From NCBI RefSeq assembly GCF_000812965.1, contig NZ_JSYN01000009.1, forward strand, positions 1-64,000: a DNA stretch of 64,000 nucleotides. The letters are read 5' to 3'. A model generated the notes under the pieces. That model worked only from the letters and a program-made list of their open reading frames with translations. It made no database searches and was not told the DNA's origin. The DNA comes from Pedobacter kyungheensis (GTDB lineage: Bacteria > Bacteroidota > Bacteroidia > Sphingobacteriales > Sphingobacteriaceae). The position numbers were made by a program, and so were the translations under genes. Of the stretch, positions 17,414-26,301 are shown piece after piece (positions within the stretch are counted from its first letter, which is position 1; each line of letters opens with the position of its first letter).

Positions 17414-20400
17414 TTAAAATACCATGTTAATACCAGCCAGGATGTATCTGCTGCGCGGATAAGCGGCATAATCGATACCTGGTGTAAGCGGATTTGAACG
17501 GCGGGTATTGGCTTCCGGATCGTAACCGGTATAACCCGTTATGGTGTACAAATTGTTAACCGTTCCGTATACCCTTAGCTTTGAAATAAAGCCTGTTTTT
17601 TTAATTAAGCTTTGTGGTAAGCTATAACCAAGGGTTACATTGCTGATTCTTAAAAAAGAGCCACTTTCAACTGCGTAAGAGGTTAAAGCATAGTTTCCTC
17701 CCGTTGGTGTCCATAAGGTTGTATTGGCATTCATGGCTGTTAACAAAGTCGGATCAGTTACCTTTACGCCATTGGCATCAAAATTCTGCCACCTGTCGTT
17801 CATCACTGCCAGTAAATTGTTGTCTTTAACGTTGTATTGCGAGGTAAATTCTAACTTGTTGGCATTGTACACCTTATTGCCGTAGCTAAAGTTTACAAAT
17901 ACTGTTAAATCGAAGTTTTTATAGGCAAACTGATTGTTAAAACCTCCTGTAAATTTCGGTTGAGCAGTACCCAGCACGGTTCTGTCATCGTCGCCAATCA
18001 TCATGCTTGATGATGAAGAGAGTTTTTTCACTTTCATATCGCCAGGCTGCGGATCGCGGTTACCCAATAATACCCTGCTGTTGGCTACGGTTGGTTTAAG
18101 GGTATAGGTATAAGCGCCTGTTGTGGTATTTTGCACATAGGTAAAATCATCAACAGTATAACGTCCGTCTGATACGAAACCGTAAAACTGGCCAACGGGC
18201 TGACCTACCTCTACTTTAAAATCGCCCAGACTGTTTACCCAGCCCGATTGCGTGATGTAAGAACTTACACCATTTTGCAGTTCAACAATTTTATTCCGGT
18301 TGAATGAAATGTTGAAGCTGGTATTGTAGCTAAAATTTTTGGTTTTAACAGCCTGATAGTTTAACTGCAACTCAAAACCTGTATTCTGGGTTTTACCCAC
18401 GTTTTGCTGCTGGGTAGAATAGCCCGTAGTTTGTGGAACGTTGGCATTTAATAGCAGGTTTTTGGTGCGGTTATCGTAATAATCTAAATTAAGGGACAAT
18501 TTATTTTTGAATAGATCGATATCGATACCCAGGTTTTTAGAAATGTTGGTTTCCCAGGTAATGTTTGGGTTCGACAGGATATTGCCCGTTGCTGTACCTG
18601 AAATTAAACCTGTTGAAACCGATGCGTCAGTTTCGGCATAACCACCTGTAGTAGAACTCAGGTAAAACAAGGTTCTGAATAAATCCTGGCCAATGCGGTT
18701 GTTCCCGGCAGCACCATAACTCATTCTCACTTTAAAGTTATCCAGCCAGTTCAGGTTAAGGTCTTTGATGAATTTTTCTTCAGTTACCCTCCAGGCTACC
18801 TGTGCAGAAGGGAAATAGCCCCATTGTTTTCCTGCCGCAAATAGCGATGAAGCATCGGTTCTGAAATTTACTGTAGCCAGATATTTGTTTTTAAAACCGT
18901 AAGAAGCCCTGCCGAATATCGAAAACTGTCTGGTGCCCGAAATTAAAGAGGTAGGACGGTCTTGAATGGTATTTGCTGGTGCCGAACTAACAAAGGCATC
19001 TTCTGCCGAAATATCGATAGGTAAAAACTTAAGTACGGTACTTCTCGAATCGACATCAACCATGTTGATTTCCTGCCCCACCAATAAATCGAGGCTATGA
19101 TCTTTACCTAAATTGGGTTTGTAATTGATAGTATTGGTATTGATGAACGATTTTTGGGCAACCGTATCAAGTTGAATAGCAGGTAAACCGGCATTGTTAC
19201 GCGCCACATTACTTACCGGACCATTAAAAACATTTACGTGCCTGTTGGTTCTGTTGTATCCTACGGTACTTTTAATGGTCAGGTTTTTAAGGATTGAATA
19301 CTGCACATAACCACTGCTGATTAAATCATTGCGGTAATCGTATTTCAGCTCCTGATTGGCTAAGGTAATTGGATTGGTTAATCCGGTTGTTAAATAATCG
19401 GCATCGAATAAGTCGCCTGAATCAGAACCACCAGAATAAGGTTGGTAGCGCACCGAATTTCTTAAACGGTTGGTACCCTGCGATCCGGTAGAGGTTGTAC
19501 CTACCCCATCAACACGCTGACGGCTGTAACGGGCATTAAGGCCAACCCTTAATTTATCCGAAAATTTATGGTCTAAACGCACCGAAGCAAAAGTTCTTCT
19601 GTAGCCCGAGTTTAGCATAATGCCATCCTCTTTGGTATTGTTTACCGAAACATTGTAAGTGGTTTTCGATGTTCCGCCTGCAAGGTTTAACACTTCGGTA
19701 TTGCTCCAGGCCTGGCGACCGAAAACTTTATCCTGCCAGTCGATATTCGGGATGTTTTTGTAAATATCCAGATCTTCGAAAGTACCATATTTCTTGGTAA
19801 AGGTATCTTTCACATCCTGACTGGTATTGTTATTATAAAGTTCGTACTGGTATTTCACAAACTCGTAAGGGTTCATTACATCCAGTTCGTTTACAATCTG
19901 TCTGGCGCCTGCGTAGGCATCAAAAGAAACAATTGGCCTACCTTTTTTGCCGCTTTTGGTTGTAATAATCACAACTCCGTTGGCACCTCTGCTTCCATAA
20001 ATAGAAGTTGAGGCCACATCTTTTAACACATCGATAGACTGGATTTCGTTTGGCGATAAGATCGATAAGGCATTTTCTACCTGAATCCCGTCAACTATAT
20101 AGAGCGGGGAGTTATCGCCCGTAAGTGAGCTTCCGCCACGTACTTTTATCACAATTTCAGCACCCGGGCTACCCTCGGTAGTGGTAACCGATACCCCTGC
20201 CAGTTTACCGGCCAGGGCCTGAGCGGCTGTACTTACCGGGAATTGCTCAATATCTTTGCCGGTAACCGACGAAACCGAACCGGTTAAAGCTTCTTTACGT
20301 ACTGAGCCATAACCAATATTTACCGTAACCTCTTGTAAGGTGTTGGCATCTTCTTCCAGGGTGACGTCCATTTTACTTTGATCGCCTACCGTAACACTTT

Positions 20401-20644
20401 TGGTTTTATAACCCACATAAGTAAAAATTAAGGTAGCTCCTTTGCCTGGGATGGTAATTTTGTAGGTACCGTTGGCATCTGTGCTGGCTCCGGTTTTCGA
20501 ATCTTTAACAGATACGCTAACACCAATCAGGGGTTGCCCGTCAGATTTATCTTTCACGGTTCCCGTTAGTTGCCGGTTTTGTGCCTGAGCTCCAGATAAT
20601 CCAAAAAACGAGAGAAATGCAAAAACGAGTAAAACTCTGCTCAT
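17414..20644 (-). CDS. SusC/RagA-type TonB-linked outer membrane transporter
   Basis: 1076 residues from the ATG at 20644, which directly begins a signal peptide ending AQAQ. Order of parts: CarboxypepD-regulatory-like domain (LTGTVKDKSDGQPLIGVSVSV...), plug domain with the SusC block NALSILSPNEIQSIDVLKDVASTSIYGSRGANGVVIITTK, then a 22-strand-type barrel ending in an aromatic residue (AGINMVF). It imports oligosaccharides through the outer membrane using TonB energy. First gene of the leftward pectin operon. An inverted repeat typical of LacI operators lies 40 bases before its start codon, so repression or activation by the divergent LacI-type protein is likely. Confidence 0.96.
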   Translation of the reverse strand: MSRVLLVFAFLSFFGLSGAQAQNRQLTGTVKDKSDGQPLIGVSVSVKDSKTGASTDANGTYKITIPGKGATLIFTYVGYKTKSVTVGDQSKMDVTLEEDANTLQEVTVNIGYGSVRKEALTGSVSSVTGKDIEQFPVSTAAQALAGKLAGVSVTTTEGSPGAEIVIKVRGGSSLTGDNSPLYIVDGIQVENALSILSPNEIQSIDVLKDVASTSIYGSRGANGVVIITTKSGKKGRPIVSFDAYAGARQIVNELDVMNPYEFVKYQYELYNNNTSQDVKDTFTKKYGTFEDLDIYKNIPNIDWQDKVFGRQAWSNTEVLNLAGGTSKTTYNVSVNNTKEDGIMLNSGYRRTFASVRLDHKFSDKLRVGLNARYSRQRVDGVGTTSTGSQGTNRLRNSVRYQPYSGGSDSGDLFDADYLTTGLTNPITLANQELKYDYRNDLISSGYVQYSILKNLTIKSTVGYNRTNRHVNVFNGPVSNVARNNAGLPAIQLDTVAQKSFINTNTINYKPNLGKDHSLDLLVGQEINMVDVDSRSTVLKFLPIDISAEDAFVSSAPANTIQDRPTSLISGTRQFSIFGRASYGFKNKYLATVNFRTDASSLFAAGKQWGYFPSAQVAWRVTEEKFIKDLNLNWLDNFKVRMSYGAAGNNRIGQDLFRTLFYLSSTTGGYAETDASVSTGLISGTATGNILSNPNITWETNISKNLGIDIDLFKNKLSLNLDYYDNRTKNLLLNANVPQTTGYSTQQQNVGKTQNTGFELQLNYQAVKTKNFSYNTSFNISFNRNKIVELQNGVSSYITQSGWVNSLGDFKVEVGQPVGQFYGFVSDGRYTVDDFTYVQNTTTGAYTYTLKPTVANSRVLLGNRDPQPGDMKVKKLSSSSSMMIGDDDRTVLGTAQPKFTGGFNNQFAYKNFDLTVFVNFSYGNKVYNANKLEFTSQYNVKDNNLLAVMNDRWQNFDANGVKVTDPTLLTAMNANTTLWTPTGGNYALTSYAVESGSFLRISNVTLGYSLPQSLIKKTGFISKLRVYGTVNNLYTITGYTGYDPEANTRRSNPLTPGIDYAAYPRSRYILAGINMVF

Positions 20645-20683
20645 AGTTATGTAATTATTTAAAAATATTTGGTTTTTTAAGTG

Positions 20684-20699
20684 ATGCAATCGCTTGCAT
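20684..20699. promoter_or_regulatory. Probable LacI-family operator upstream of susC
   Basis: ATGCAATCGCTTGCAT is a near-perfect palindrome (ATGCAA/TTGCAT around TCGC), the form bound by LacI/PurR-type repressors with a central CG. It sits 40 bases before the susC ATG and about 210 bases before the divergent lacI-type gene. Confidence 0.7.
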
Positions 20700-20811
20700 G
20701 TAGAATATAATTCTAGTTTCGGGATGTTGTACTTTGTTTATATTTGGTTACGTTGATGTAACAATTTTACAAACTAAAAACCGTTTGAAACCGAATTTAA
20801 CTAAAAATCTG

Positions 20812-20825
20812 TGCAAACGTTCCCA
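20812..20825. promoter_or_regulatory. Possible second LacI-type half-operator
   Basis: TGCAAACGTTCCCA has one strong half (TGCAAACGTT) of a LacI operator and a degenerate second half. A further inverted repeat ACTTG-TACG-CAAGT at 20889-20902 ends seven bases before the regulator's start codon. Either could serve autoregulation. Confidence 0.4.
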
Positions 20826-20909
20826 AAAACGTCTTTCCGACGTTTATTAAAAATGGGATCAAAATGCCCGTAAAAGATATTTTTCGTAACTTGTACGCAA
20901 GTACATACC

Positions 20910-21944
20910 ATGAGATTTGAAACATCTACCATAAAAGATATTGCTAAAGCTTTGGGGCTGTCTACATCAACAGTATCCAGGGCTTTAAGAGACCGTTACG
21001 AAATTAGTGAGGAAACTAAAAAACTGGTACTGGCCTATGCGGAGAAGGTAAATTACCGGGCCAATCCCATTGCCAGAAGCTTGAAAGAGCGCCGCAGTTA
21101 TTCGATAGGCATTATTGTAAGCGAAATTGCCAACAATTTTTTTTCGCAGGTAATAAATGGTATTGAATCTATTGCTTACGATAAAGATTACCACGTAATT
21201 ATTTCGCAGAGCCACGAATCTTATAAGCAGGAAAAGCTCAACGTAGAGCATTTGGCATCGCGTTCGATTGACGGGCTTTTAATCGCACTTTCTTCAGAAA
21301 CTCAGGATATTGATTACCTGCGGGATTTATATAGCAAGGGCTTACCCATTGTTTTTTTTGATCGGGTACCTGAAGATTTTGAAACCCATAAAGTAATCGC
21401 CAATAACTTTAAGGGCTCTTTTGATGCGACTGAACACCTTATTTTATCGGGCAAAAGAACCATAGCACATTTAACCAACTCCGAAAACTTATCAATTACC
21501 AAAGAGCGGTTGGGAGGTTATAAAGCCGCACTGACAAAATATCACATCGAATTTAAGCCTGAACTCGTTAAGTATTGCCAGCATGGAGGCATGCACAGTG
21601 CCGAGCTTGAGCAGGCTGTTAAAGAACTTTTGCCACTTAAACCTGACGGGATTTTTATTTCGAGCGACCGCTTAACCACGGGTTGCATTATGGCGCTTAA
21701 AAAAACAAATCCGGAAGTGGCCCATAATATTGCCATTTCGGGCTTTACCAATTCAAACCTGGTTGAGCTGTTTTCGCCTTCATTAACTTCAGTAAAACAA
21801 CCCGCTTTCGAAATGGGCCAGGTAGCCACCGAATTGCTGATTTCGATGATTGAAGCCAAAAGGCCGGTAACCGAATTCGAAACCAAGGTGCTCGATACTG
21901 AATTGGTAAAAATGCCAAAGCAGGTAGGAAATAAGTTTTTATAG
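20910..21944 (+). CDS. LacI-family transcriptional regulator
   Basis: 344 residues. The N-terminal helix-turn-helix is classic (TIKDIAKALGLSTSTVSRALRDRYEISEETKKLV), followed by the hinge helix with NPIARSLKERRS and a periplasmic-binding-protein-like effector domain (GIIVSEIANNFFSQVINGIE, then FDRVPEDF, KPDGIFISSDRLTTGCIMALKK and the SVKQPAFEMGQVATELLI end). It binds DNA as a dimer and responds to a sugar ligand, here probably a pectin-derived sugar or uronate. Divergent from susC across 265 bases that contain LacI-type palindromes, so it most likely controls the pectin operon and itself. Confidence 0.92.
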   Translation: MRFETSTIKDIAKALGLSTSTVSRALRDRYEISEETKKLVLAYAEKVNYRANPIARSLKERRSYSIGIIVSEIANNFFSQVINGIESIAYDKDYHVIISQSHESYKQEKLNVEHLASRSIDGLLIALSSETQDIDYLRDLYSKGLPIVFFDRVPEDFETHKVIANNFKGSFDATEHLILSGKRTIAHLTNSENLSITKERLGGYKAALTKYHIEFKPELVKYCQHGGMHSAELEQAVKELLPLKPDGIFISSDRLTTGCIMALKKTNPEVAHNIAISGFTNSNLVELFSPSLTSVKQPAFEMGQVATELLISMIEAKRPVTEFETKVLDTELVKMPKQVGNKFL

Positions 21945-22015
21945 GTACTTGTTGGTACGCTGGTTTGTAGCTTTTGCTATTCCAAACGCTAACCGCTCAA
22001 CTCCAAACTAATTGC

Positions 22016-22023
22016 TACCTTTG
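22016..22023 (+). promoter_or_regulatory. Candidate -7 promoter element (TACCTTTG)
   Basis: Perfect TAnnTTTG match ending four bases before the ATG at 22028, which implies a leaderless mRNA and excludes the earlier in-frame ATG at 21974. Confidence 0.55.
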
Positions 22024-22027
22024 CAGC

Positions 22028-23212
22028 ATGGTAGAAATCACATTAAAAAAGGGCAAAGAAAAAGCAGCAATACAAAGACATCCGTGGGTATTTTCTGGTG
22101 CGCTGGAAAAAGTTAAAGGAAAACCAGAAGATGGCGATGTAGTAAAAGTATTTGCCTTTGACCGTGAATTTCTGGCCTATGGTTATTACAACAGCAACTC
22201 GCGTGTTGCTGTTCGTTTGCTGGAGTGGGATGAAACACAAACCATAGACTTTAACTGGTACCAAAACCGCTTAAAACAAGCTATTGCCTCACGTCAGTTT
22301 ATTTTGGGCGAGCAGACCAACACCTGCCGACTGGTTTTTAGCGAAGCAGATTTCCTGCCCGGTTTAATTGTTGATCAATATGCCGACTTTCTTTCGCTGC
22401 AGATTTTAAGTTCGGGTATTGAAAAGGTAAAGAACGACATTGTAGAGATTCTCAGAACAGTGTTGCAGCCTAAAGGTATTTTTGATAAAAGTGATGCTAC
22501 AGCCCGTACACACGAAGGTTTACCTGTAGAAAATGGTTTGCTTTGGGGCGAAAATCCACCTGAATTTTTAGCGGTTAAAGAAAATGGAATTACCTACCAT
22601 ATCAATATTGCCGAAGGGCAAAAATCGGGGTTTTACTGCGATCAGCGCGATAACCGCAGTATTTTAGCCAGCTACACCAAAGGCAAAAAAGTTTTAGATT
22701 GTTTTAGCTACAGCGGTGGTTTTAGCTTAAACAGTTTGGCGAATGGCGCTGCAACCGTTACTAGTGTAGATAGCTCTGGTTTGGCTGTAGAAACCCTAAA
22801 ACAAAACGTAGCACTGAACCAATTTGATGGCGATAAAGTTACAGCCATCCAGTCGGATGTGAATAAACAGTTAAGAGCTTTTAAAGAAGCAGGCGAACTG
22901 TTCGATGTTATTGTACTCGACCCACCAAAATATGCACCTTCGCGTTCTGCCTTAGATCGTGCAGCCAGGGCTTACAAAGATTTAAACCGTTTAGGCATGT
23001 TATTGTTAGAAAAAGGAGGTCTTTTGGCTACTTTCTCTTGTTCTGGTGCTGTAGATATCGAAACATTTAAACAGATTATTGCCTGGGCAGCACTCGATGC
23101 AGGTAAAGAAGTGCAGATTATTAAACAATTCTGCCAGCCTGAAGATCACCCGGTTAGGATTTCATTCCCGGAGGGTGAATACCTGAAAGGTTTACTGCTA
23201 CGGGTCCTTTAA
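22028..23212 (+). CDS. Class I rRNA large-subunit methyltransferase, RlmI-like
   Basis: 394 residues from the ATG at 22028; the in-frame ATG at 21974 lies before the likely promoter. Parts: N-terminal PUA domain (ITLKKGKEKAAIQRHPWVFSGALEKVKG), a central EEHEE-type segment (LVFSEADFLPGLIVDQYADFLSLQ) and a C-terminal Rossmann methyltransferase with VLDCFSYSGGFSLNSLANGA (SAM-binding motif I), VDSSGLAVET and VIVLDPPKYAPS (motif IV). The cysteine in LATFSCSGAVD is the usual family position. It methylates a cytosine of 23S rRNA (m5C1962 in the E. coli homologue) in the cytoplasm. The exact position modified here is inferred. Confidence 0.9.
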   Translation: MVEITLKKGKEKAAIQRHPWVFSGALEKVKGKPEDGDVVKVFAFDREFLAYGYYNSNSRVAVRLLEWDETQTIDFNWYQNRLKQAIASRQFILGEQTNTCRLVFSEADFLPGLIVDQYADFLSLQILSSGIEKVKNDIVEILRTVLQPKGIFDKSDATARTHEGLPVENGLLWGENPPEFLAVKENGITYHINIAEGQKSGFYCDQRDNRSILASYTKGKKVLDCFSYSGGFSLNSLANGAATVTSVDSSGLAVETLKQNVALNQFDGDKVTAIQSDVNKQLRAFKEAGELFDVIVLDPPKYAPSRSALDRAARAYKDLNRLGMLLLEKGGLLATFSCSGAVDIETFKQIIAWAALDAGKEVQIIKQFCQPEDHPVRISFPEGEYLKGLLLRVL

Positions 23213-23254
23213 TTTTCTTTAATCTTATTTTTTAGCACAGATTCTCAGATTAAC

Positions 23255-23475
23255 AGGAATGTTTTTCCGTGCTTTCCGTGTCTCCGTGGCAAAAATATAG
23301 CTTGGTGTCGTAAAATACGACAGGTTATTTTCGCACGCGTTGGAAACGCGCGCGAGTTAAAATATTTTTCTGTGGCTTCCGTGCTTCCGTGGCAAAATAT
23401 AGCCTGGCCTCGTAAAATACGACAGGCTATTTTCGCACGCGTTGGAAGCGCGCGCGAGCGGGAGTGCTTTGTGGT
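23255..23475. repeat. Two-copy structured repeat
   Basis: Two units about 102 bases apart, each containing CCGTGGCAAAA(A)TATAGC, the palindrome TCGTAAAATACGA, CAGG(T/C)TATTTTCGCACGCGTTGGAA and a CGCGCGCGAG end. CGCACGCG...CGCGCGCG forms a GC-rich stem. Copies at about 23308 and 23410 differ at few sites. Noncoding. Confidence 0.8.
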
Positions 23476-23486
23476 AAAAATAACAT

Positions 23487-23738
23487 TTACACCTCTTCCG
23501 AGTTCTCCGGCAATTTATCATATTCGCCTTTCCAGGCATAAAAACCGAAAATCATCAGCCCTAAGCTTATGGGCAGGAAAATAAACAAGATAATTCCCCA
23601 TTGCAAAATGGTGTTTGTGCGTTCAATATCGGTATGGGTTAAACCTACTTTTTCTATGGCTTGTAAAAACAAAAATGTCATAGCTAATGGTCCTAAAACC
23701 ATCCAGATTAAGCCTAAAAATTTCTTTAGTGTATTCAT
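23487..23738 (-). CDS. Small two-helix membrane protein next to MFS gene
   Basis: 83 residues with two predicted membrane helices (LGLIWMVLGPLAMTFLFLQAI and LQWGIILFIFLPISLGLMIFGFYAW) and a short charged C-terminus (KGEYDKLPENSEEV). It resembles small DUF6814-type Bacteroidota proteins found beside MHS transporters; this is recalled, not checked. The start is 11 bases after the MFS stop, so the two genes form an operon, and the protein may be an accessory subunit or stabiliser of the transporter. Function unproven. Confidence 0.7.
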   Translation of the reverse strand: MNTLKKFLGLIWMVLGPLAMTFLFLQAIEKVGLTHTDIERTNTILQWGIILFIFLPISLGLMIFGFYAWKGEYDKLPENSEEV

Positions 23739-23749
23739 TTTCTTAAATG

Positions 23750-25273
23750 CTAATCGTTAATGTTTTCGTCTCTTTTGTTCGATAAATAAATGGCGCCGAT
23801 AATCAGGCTTAATGTAGCAATGCCAATAGGGTACCAAAGTCCTGATAGCGGTGTCGATCCCGAAAAACTGGCTATTAGCGTGGCAATAAAAGGAACCAGT
23901 CCTCCAAAAACACCATTGCCAATATGGTACGGTAGCGACATTGAAGTATACCTGATCTTGGTAGGGAAAAGCTCAACCAAAAATGCGGCTATCGGTCCGT
24001 AAACCATGGTTACCAGTAAAATCTGGAAAAAAATCAGTCCAACGAACTTCCAGAATACGGGTTTGGCCAATACTTTATCTTTAATGATTTCTTTTGCAGG
24101 TAAAATGCCGTTGCTCACCGAAATGGTATCTGTTTGTACCCGGTTAAATGAGGCCCCCCTTTTAAGCATTACTTTGGTTACGGTGGTTCTTAAACAATCA
24201 GTTGAATTTGGAATCAATACAGCACTTGCCGGGGCAGCTGTTGAAGATAAAATATCGCTTTGTTCAATTTTGGTATAATCGGTATCATCCAGAAAAATCT
24301 GATAAATGGGGCGGTAGAAAATAATACCCAGCAACATACCCGTAAGCATAATCCACTTTCGGCCCACTTTATCACTCCAGGCGCCAAATACCACAAAGAA
24401 CGGAGTGGCAAAGGCAATTCCCCAAAGTAAGATGTACCTCGAATCATTAAAATCGAGCTTACAGGTGTTCTCTAAAAACGATTGCGCATAAAATTGTCCG
24501 GTATACCAGATTACGCCCTGGCCCATAGTTGCCCCAAACAGCGCTAAGAGCACCATTTTAAAGTTAGCTTTATGACTAAAGCTCTCTTTTAGCGGATTCT
24601 TGGAAACATTTCCTTCTGCCTTTAGTTTCGAAAACAGAGGCGATTCGTGCATTTTCATGCGGATGTAAATGGATACTACCACCAGTACAATGGATAGCAG
24701 AAAAGGAATCCGCCAGCCCCAATTACCAAAAGTTTCGGCGCCTAAAATGTTTTTGGTAATTACAATAATGCCCAATGAAAGGAATAAACCCAGTGTAGCT
24801 GTCGTTTGTATCCAGCTGGTAAAAAAGCCACGTTTATTTTCAGGTGCATGTTCGGCCACATAGGTTGCTGCACCTCCATATTCTCCACCGAGGGCCAAAC
24901 CTTGTATCAGCCTCAATATCAGTACTAAAATTGGAGCTGCATAACCAATACTTTTATATGAAGGAATAAGCCCTATGAAAAAAGTAGAGCCACCCATTAA
25001 AACCAGGGTTAACAGAAAGGTGTATTTACGGCCAATTAAGTCGCCTAAACGGCCAAAAACCAGGGCACCAAATGGGCGCACTATAAAACCGGCGGCAAAT
25101 ATGGCAAGGGTATTAATCAGGGCCGATGCACCTGCATCTTCGGGAAATAACTGGTGACCGATAATCACGGCAAGGCTGCCAAAAATGTAAAAATCGTACC
25201 ATTCAATCAGTGTGCCCAGTGATGATGCACCAATAACTTTAAAAATGTTGTTCTTAGGTAAAGCGTCGCTCAT
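23750..25273 (-). CDS. MFS transporter, metabolite:H+ symporter (MHS) type
   Basis: 507 residues with twelve predicted helices. The N-terminal GASSLGTLIEWYDFYIFGSLA and the loop motif GRLGDLIGRKYTF, with a repeated GAWSDKVGRKW in the second half, place it in the MHS (ProP/ShiA/KgtP-like) group. An insert of about 85 residues between helices 8 and 9 (from FLDDTDYTKIEQSD to KDKVLAKPVFWK) is not present in short relatives such as ProP and is predicted to face the periplasm. Substrate probably an organic acid or osmolyte; not determinable. Operon with the small membrane protein downstream. Confidence 0.88.
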   Translation of the reverse strand: MSDALPKNNIFKVIGASSLGTLIEWYDFYIFGSLAVIIGHQLFPEDAGASALINTLAIFAAGFIVRPFGALVFGRLGDLIGRKYTFLLTLVLMGGSTFFIGLIPSYKSIGYAAPILVLILRLIQGLALGGEYGGAATYVAEHAPENKRGFFTSWIQTTATLGLFLSLGIIVITKNILGAETFGNWGWRIPFLLSIVLVVVSIYIRMKMHESPLFSKLKAEGNVSKNPLKESFSHKANFKMVLLALFGATMGQGVIWYTGQFYAQSFLENTCKLDFNDSRYILLWGIAFATPFFVVFGAWSDKVGRKWIMLTGMLLGIIFYRPIYQIFLDDTDYTKIEQSDILSSTAAPASAVLIPNSTDCLRTTVTKVMLKRGASFNRVQTDTISVSNGILPAKEIIKDKVLAKPVFWKFVGLIFFQILLVTMVYGPIAAFLVELFPTKIRYTSMSLPYHIGNGVFGGLVPFIATLIASFSGSTPLSGLWYPIGIATLSLIIGAIYLSNKRDENIND

Positions 25274-25377
25274 AAAAATTCGGGAATATTTGGTTTCCCA
25301 ATATAAACATTTGAGTCACAATCGGCAACCTGTACTGTCTGCCATTAAATTTAGCGCCAAATGAAACATTTTGCCTT

Positions 25378-25385
25378 TAGTTTTG
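25378..25385 (+). promoter_or_regulatory. Candidate -7 promoter element (TAGTTTTG)
   Basis: TAnnTTTG match 25 bases before the bestrophin start codon. Confidence 0.4.
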
Positions 25386-25410
25386 TATTTTCATTTTCCA
25401 TTTAGAATAT

Positions 25411-26301
25411 ATGCTTTTAGTACAGAATATCAGGTTAAGCAGAATTTTGAGAAATACGTGGCATGTCGATCTGATTATGATCGCCTCCTGCACCGCGGCT
25501 TATTTCGTGCGCGAATATTTAATCGCCCATCATTTTTCTATTCCCTCCATTATCCCAACTGTTTTGGGTACGGCCATTGCCTTTTTTATAGGTTTTAACA
25601 ACAACCAGGCATACGATAGGTGGTGGGAAGCGCGGAAAGTGTGGGGTGCCCTGGTTAACGATTCTCGTTCTTTTGCAAGGGCGTTAATTAATTATGCTGA
25701 CGATGACCGAGAAAGTGTGAAACGGATGGTTTGCAGGCACATTGCTTTTTTATATGCTTTAAAAGCCAATTTGAGGGGTACAGTTGATGAAATTTATACC
25801 AAATATTTGGAAGAAGCTGATCTGAAAGAAATGGAGAAGCACAACAATAAGCATAATGCATTGCTCAATATTCAGTCGCGCGATTTGCAGAAACTTTCTA
25901 AATCGGGTGTGGTTGATGGTTTCAGGTTTATCGAAATTAATGAGATGCTAACCCGCTTTTCTGATTCGATGGGCATGAGCGAGCGCATTAAAAACACTAT
26001 TTTTCCTACAACTTACAGCTACCTTACCAAAGTGTTTATCTGGTTGTTTGTGGTAACTTTCACGCTGGTAATTAGTCAGGATGCCGGTCCTGCTGCTATA
26101 TTTTTAGGCTGGTTAATCGGTTTTGTGTTTGTATCTACACAAATTAATGGGATGAGCCTGGTTAATCCTTTCGAAAACAATTCGGCTGGTGTACCGCTTA
26201 ACCAGATTACCAGAACGATTGAAATTAACCTGTTGCAGATGCTGGAAGAAGAAGAAATTCCGGAACCCGTAAAGCCTATAAATGATGAGTATGTGCTTTA
26301 G
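25411..26301 (+). CDS. Bestrophin-family ion channel
   Basis: 296 residues with four membrane helices. The family block GFNNNQAYDRWWEARKVWGALVNDSRSFARALINY sits near residue 55-90, and the N-terminal SRILRNTWHVDLIMIASCTAAYF is typical. Bacterial bestrophins are pentameric channels in the inner membrane; the best-studied homologue is cation-selective, whereas animal ones conduct chloride. The stop codon overlaps the end of the convergent Pr6Pr-like gene by four bases. Probably transcribed alone. Confidence 0.92.
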   Translation: MLLVQNIRLSRILRNTWHVDLIMIASCTAAYFVREYLIAHHFSIPSIIPTVLGTAIAFFIGFNNNQAYDRWWEARKVWGALVNDSRSFARALINYADDDRESVKRMVCRHIAFLYALKANLRGTVDEIYTKYLEEADLKEMEKHNNKHNALLNIQSRDLQKLSKSGVVDGFRFIEINEMLTRFSDSMGMSERIKNTIFPTTYSYLTKVFIWLFVVTFTLVISQDAGPAAIFLGWLIGFVFVSTQINGMSLVNPFENNSAGVPLNQITRTIEINLLQMLEEEEIPEPVKPINDEYVL

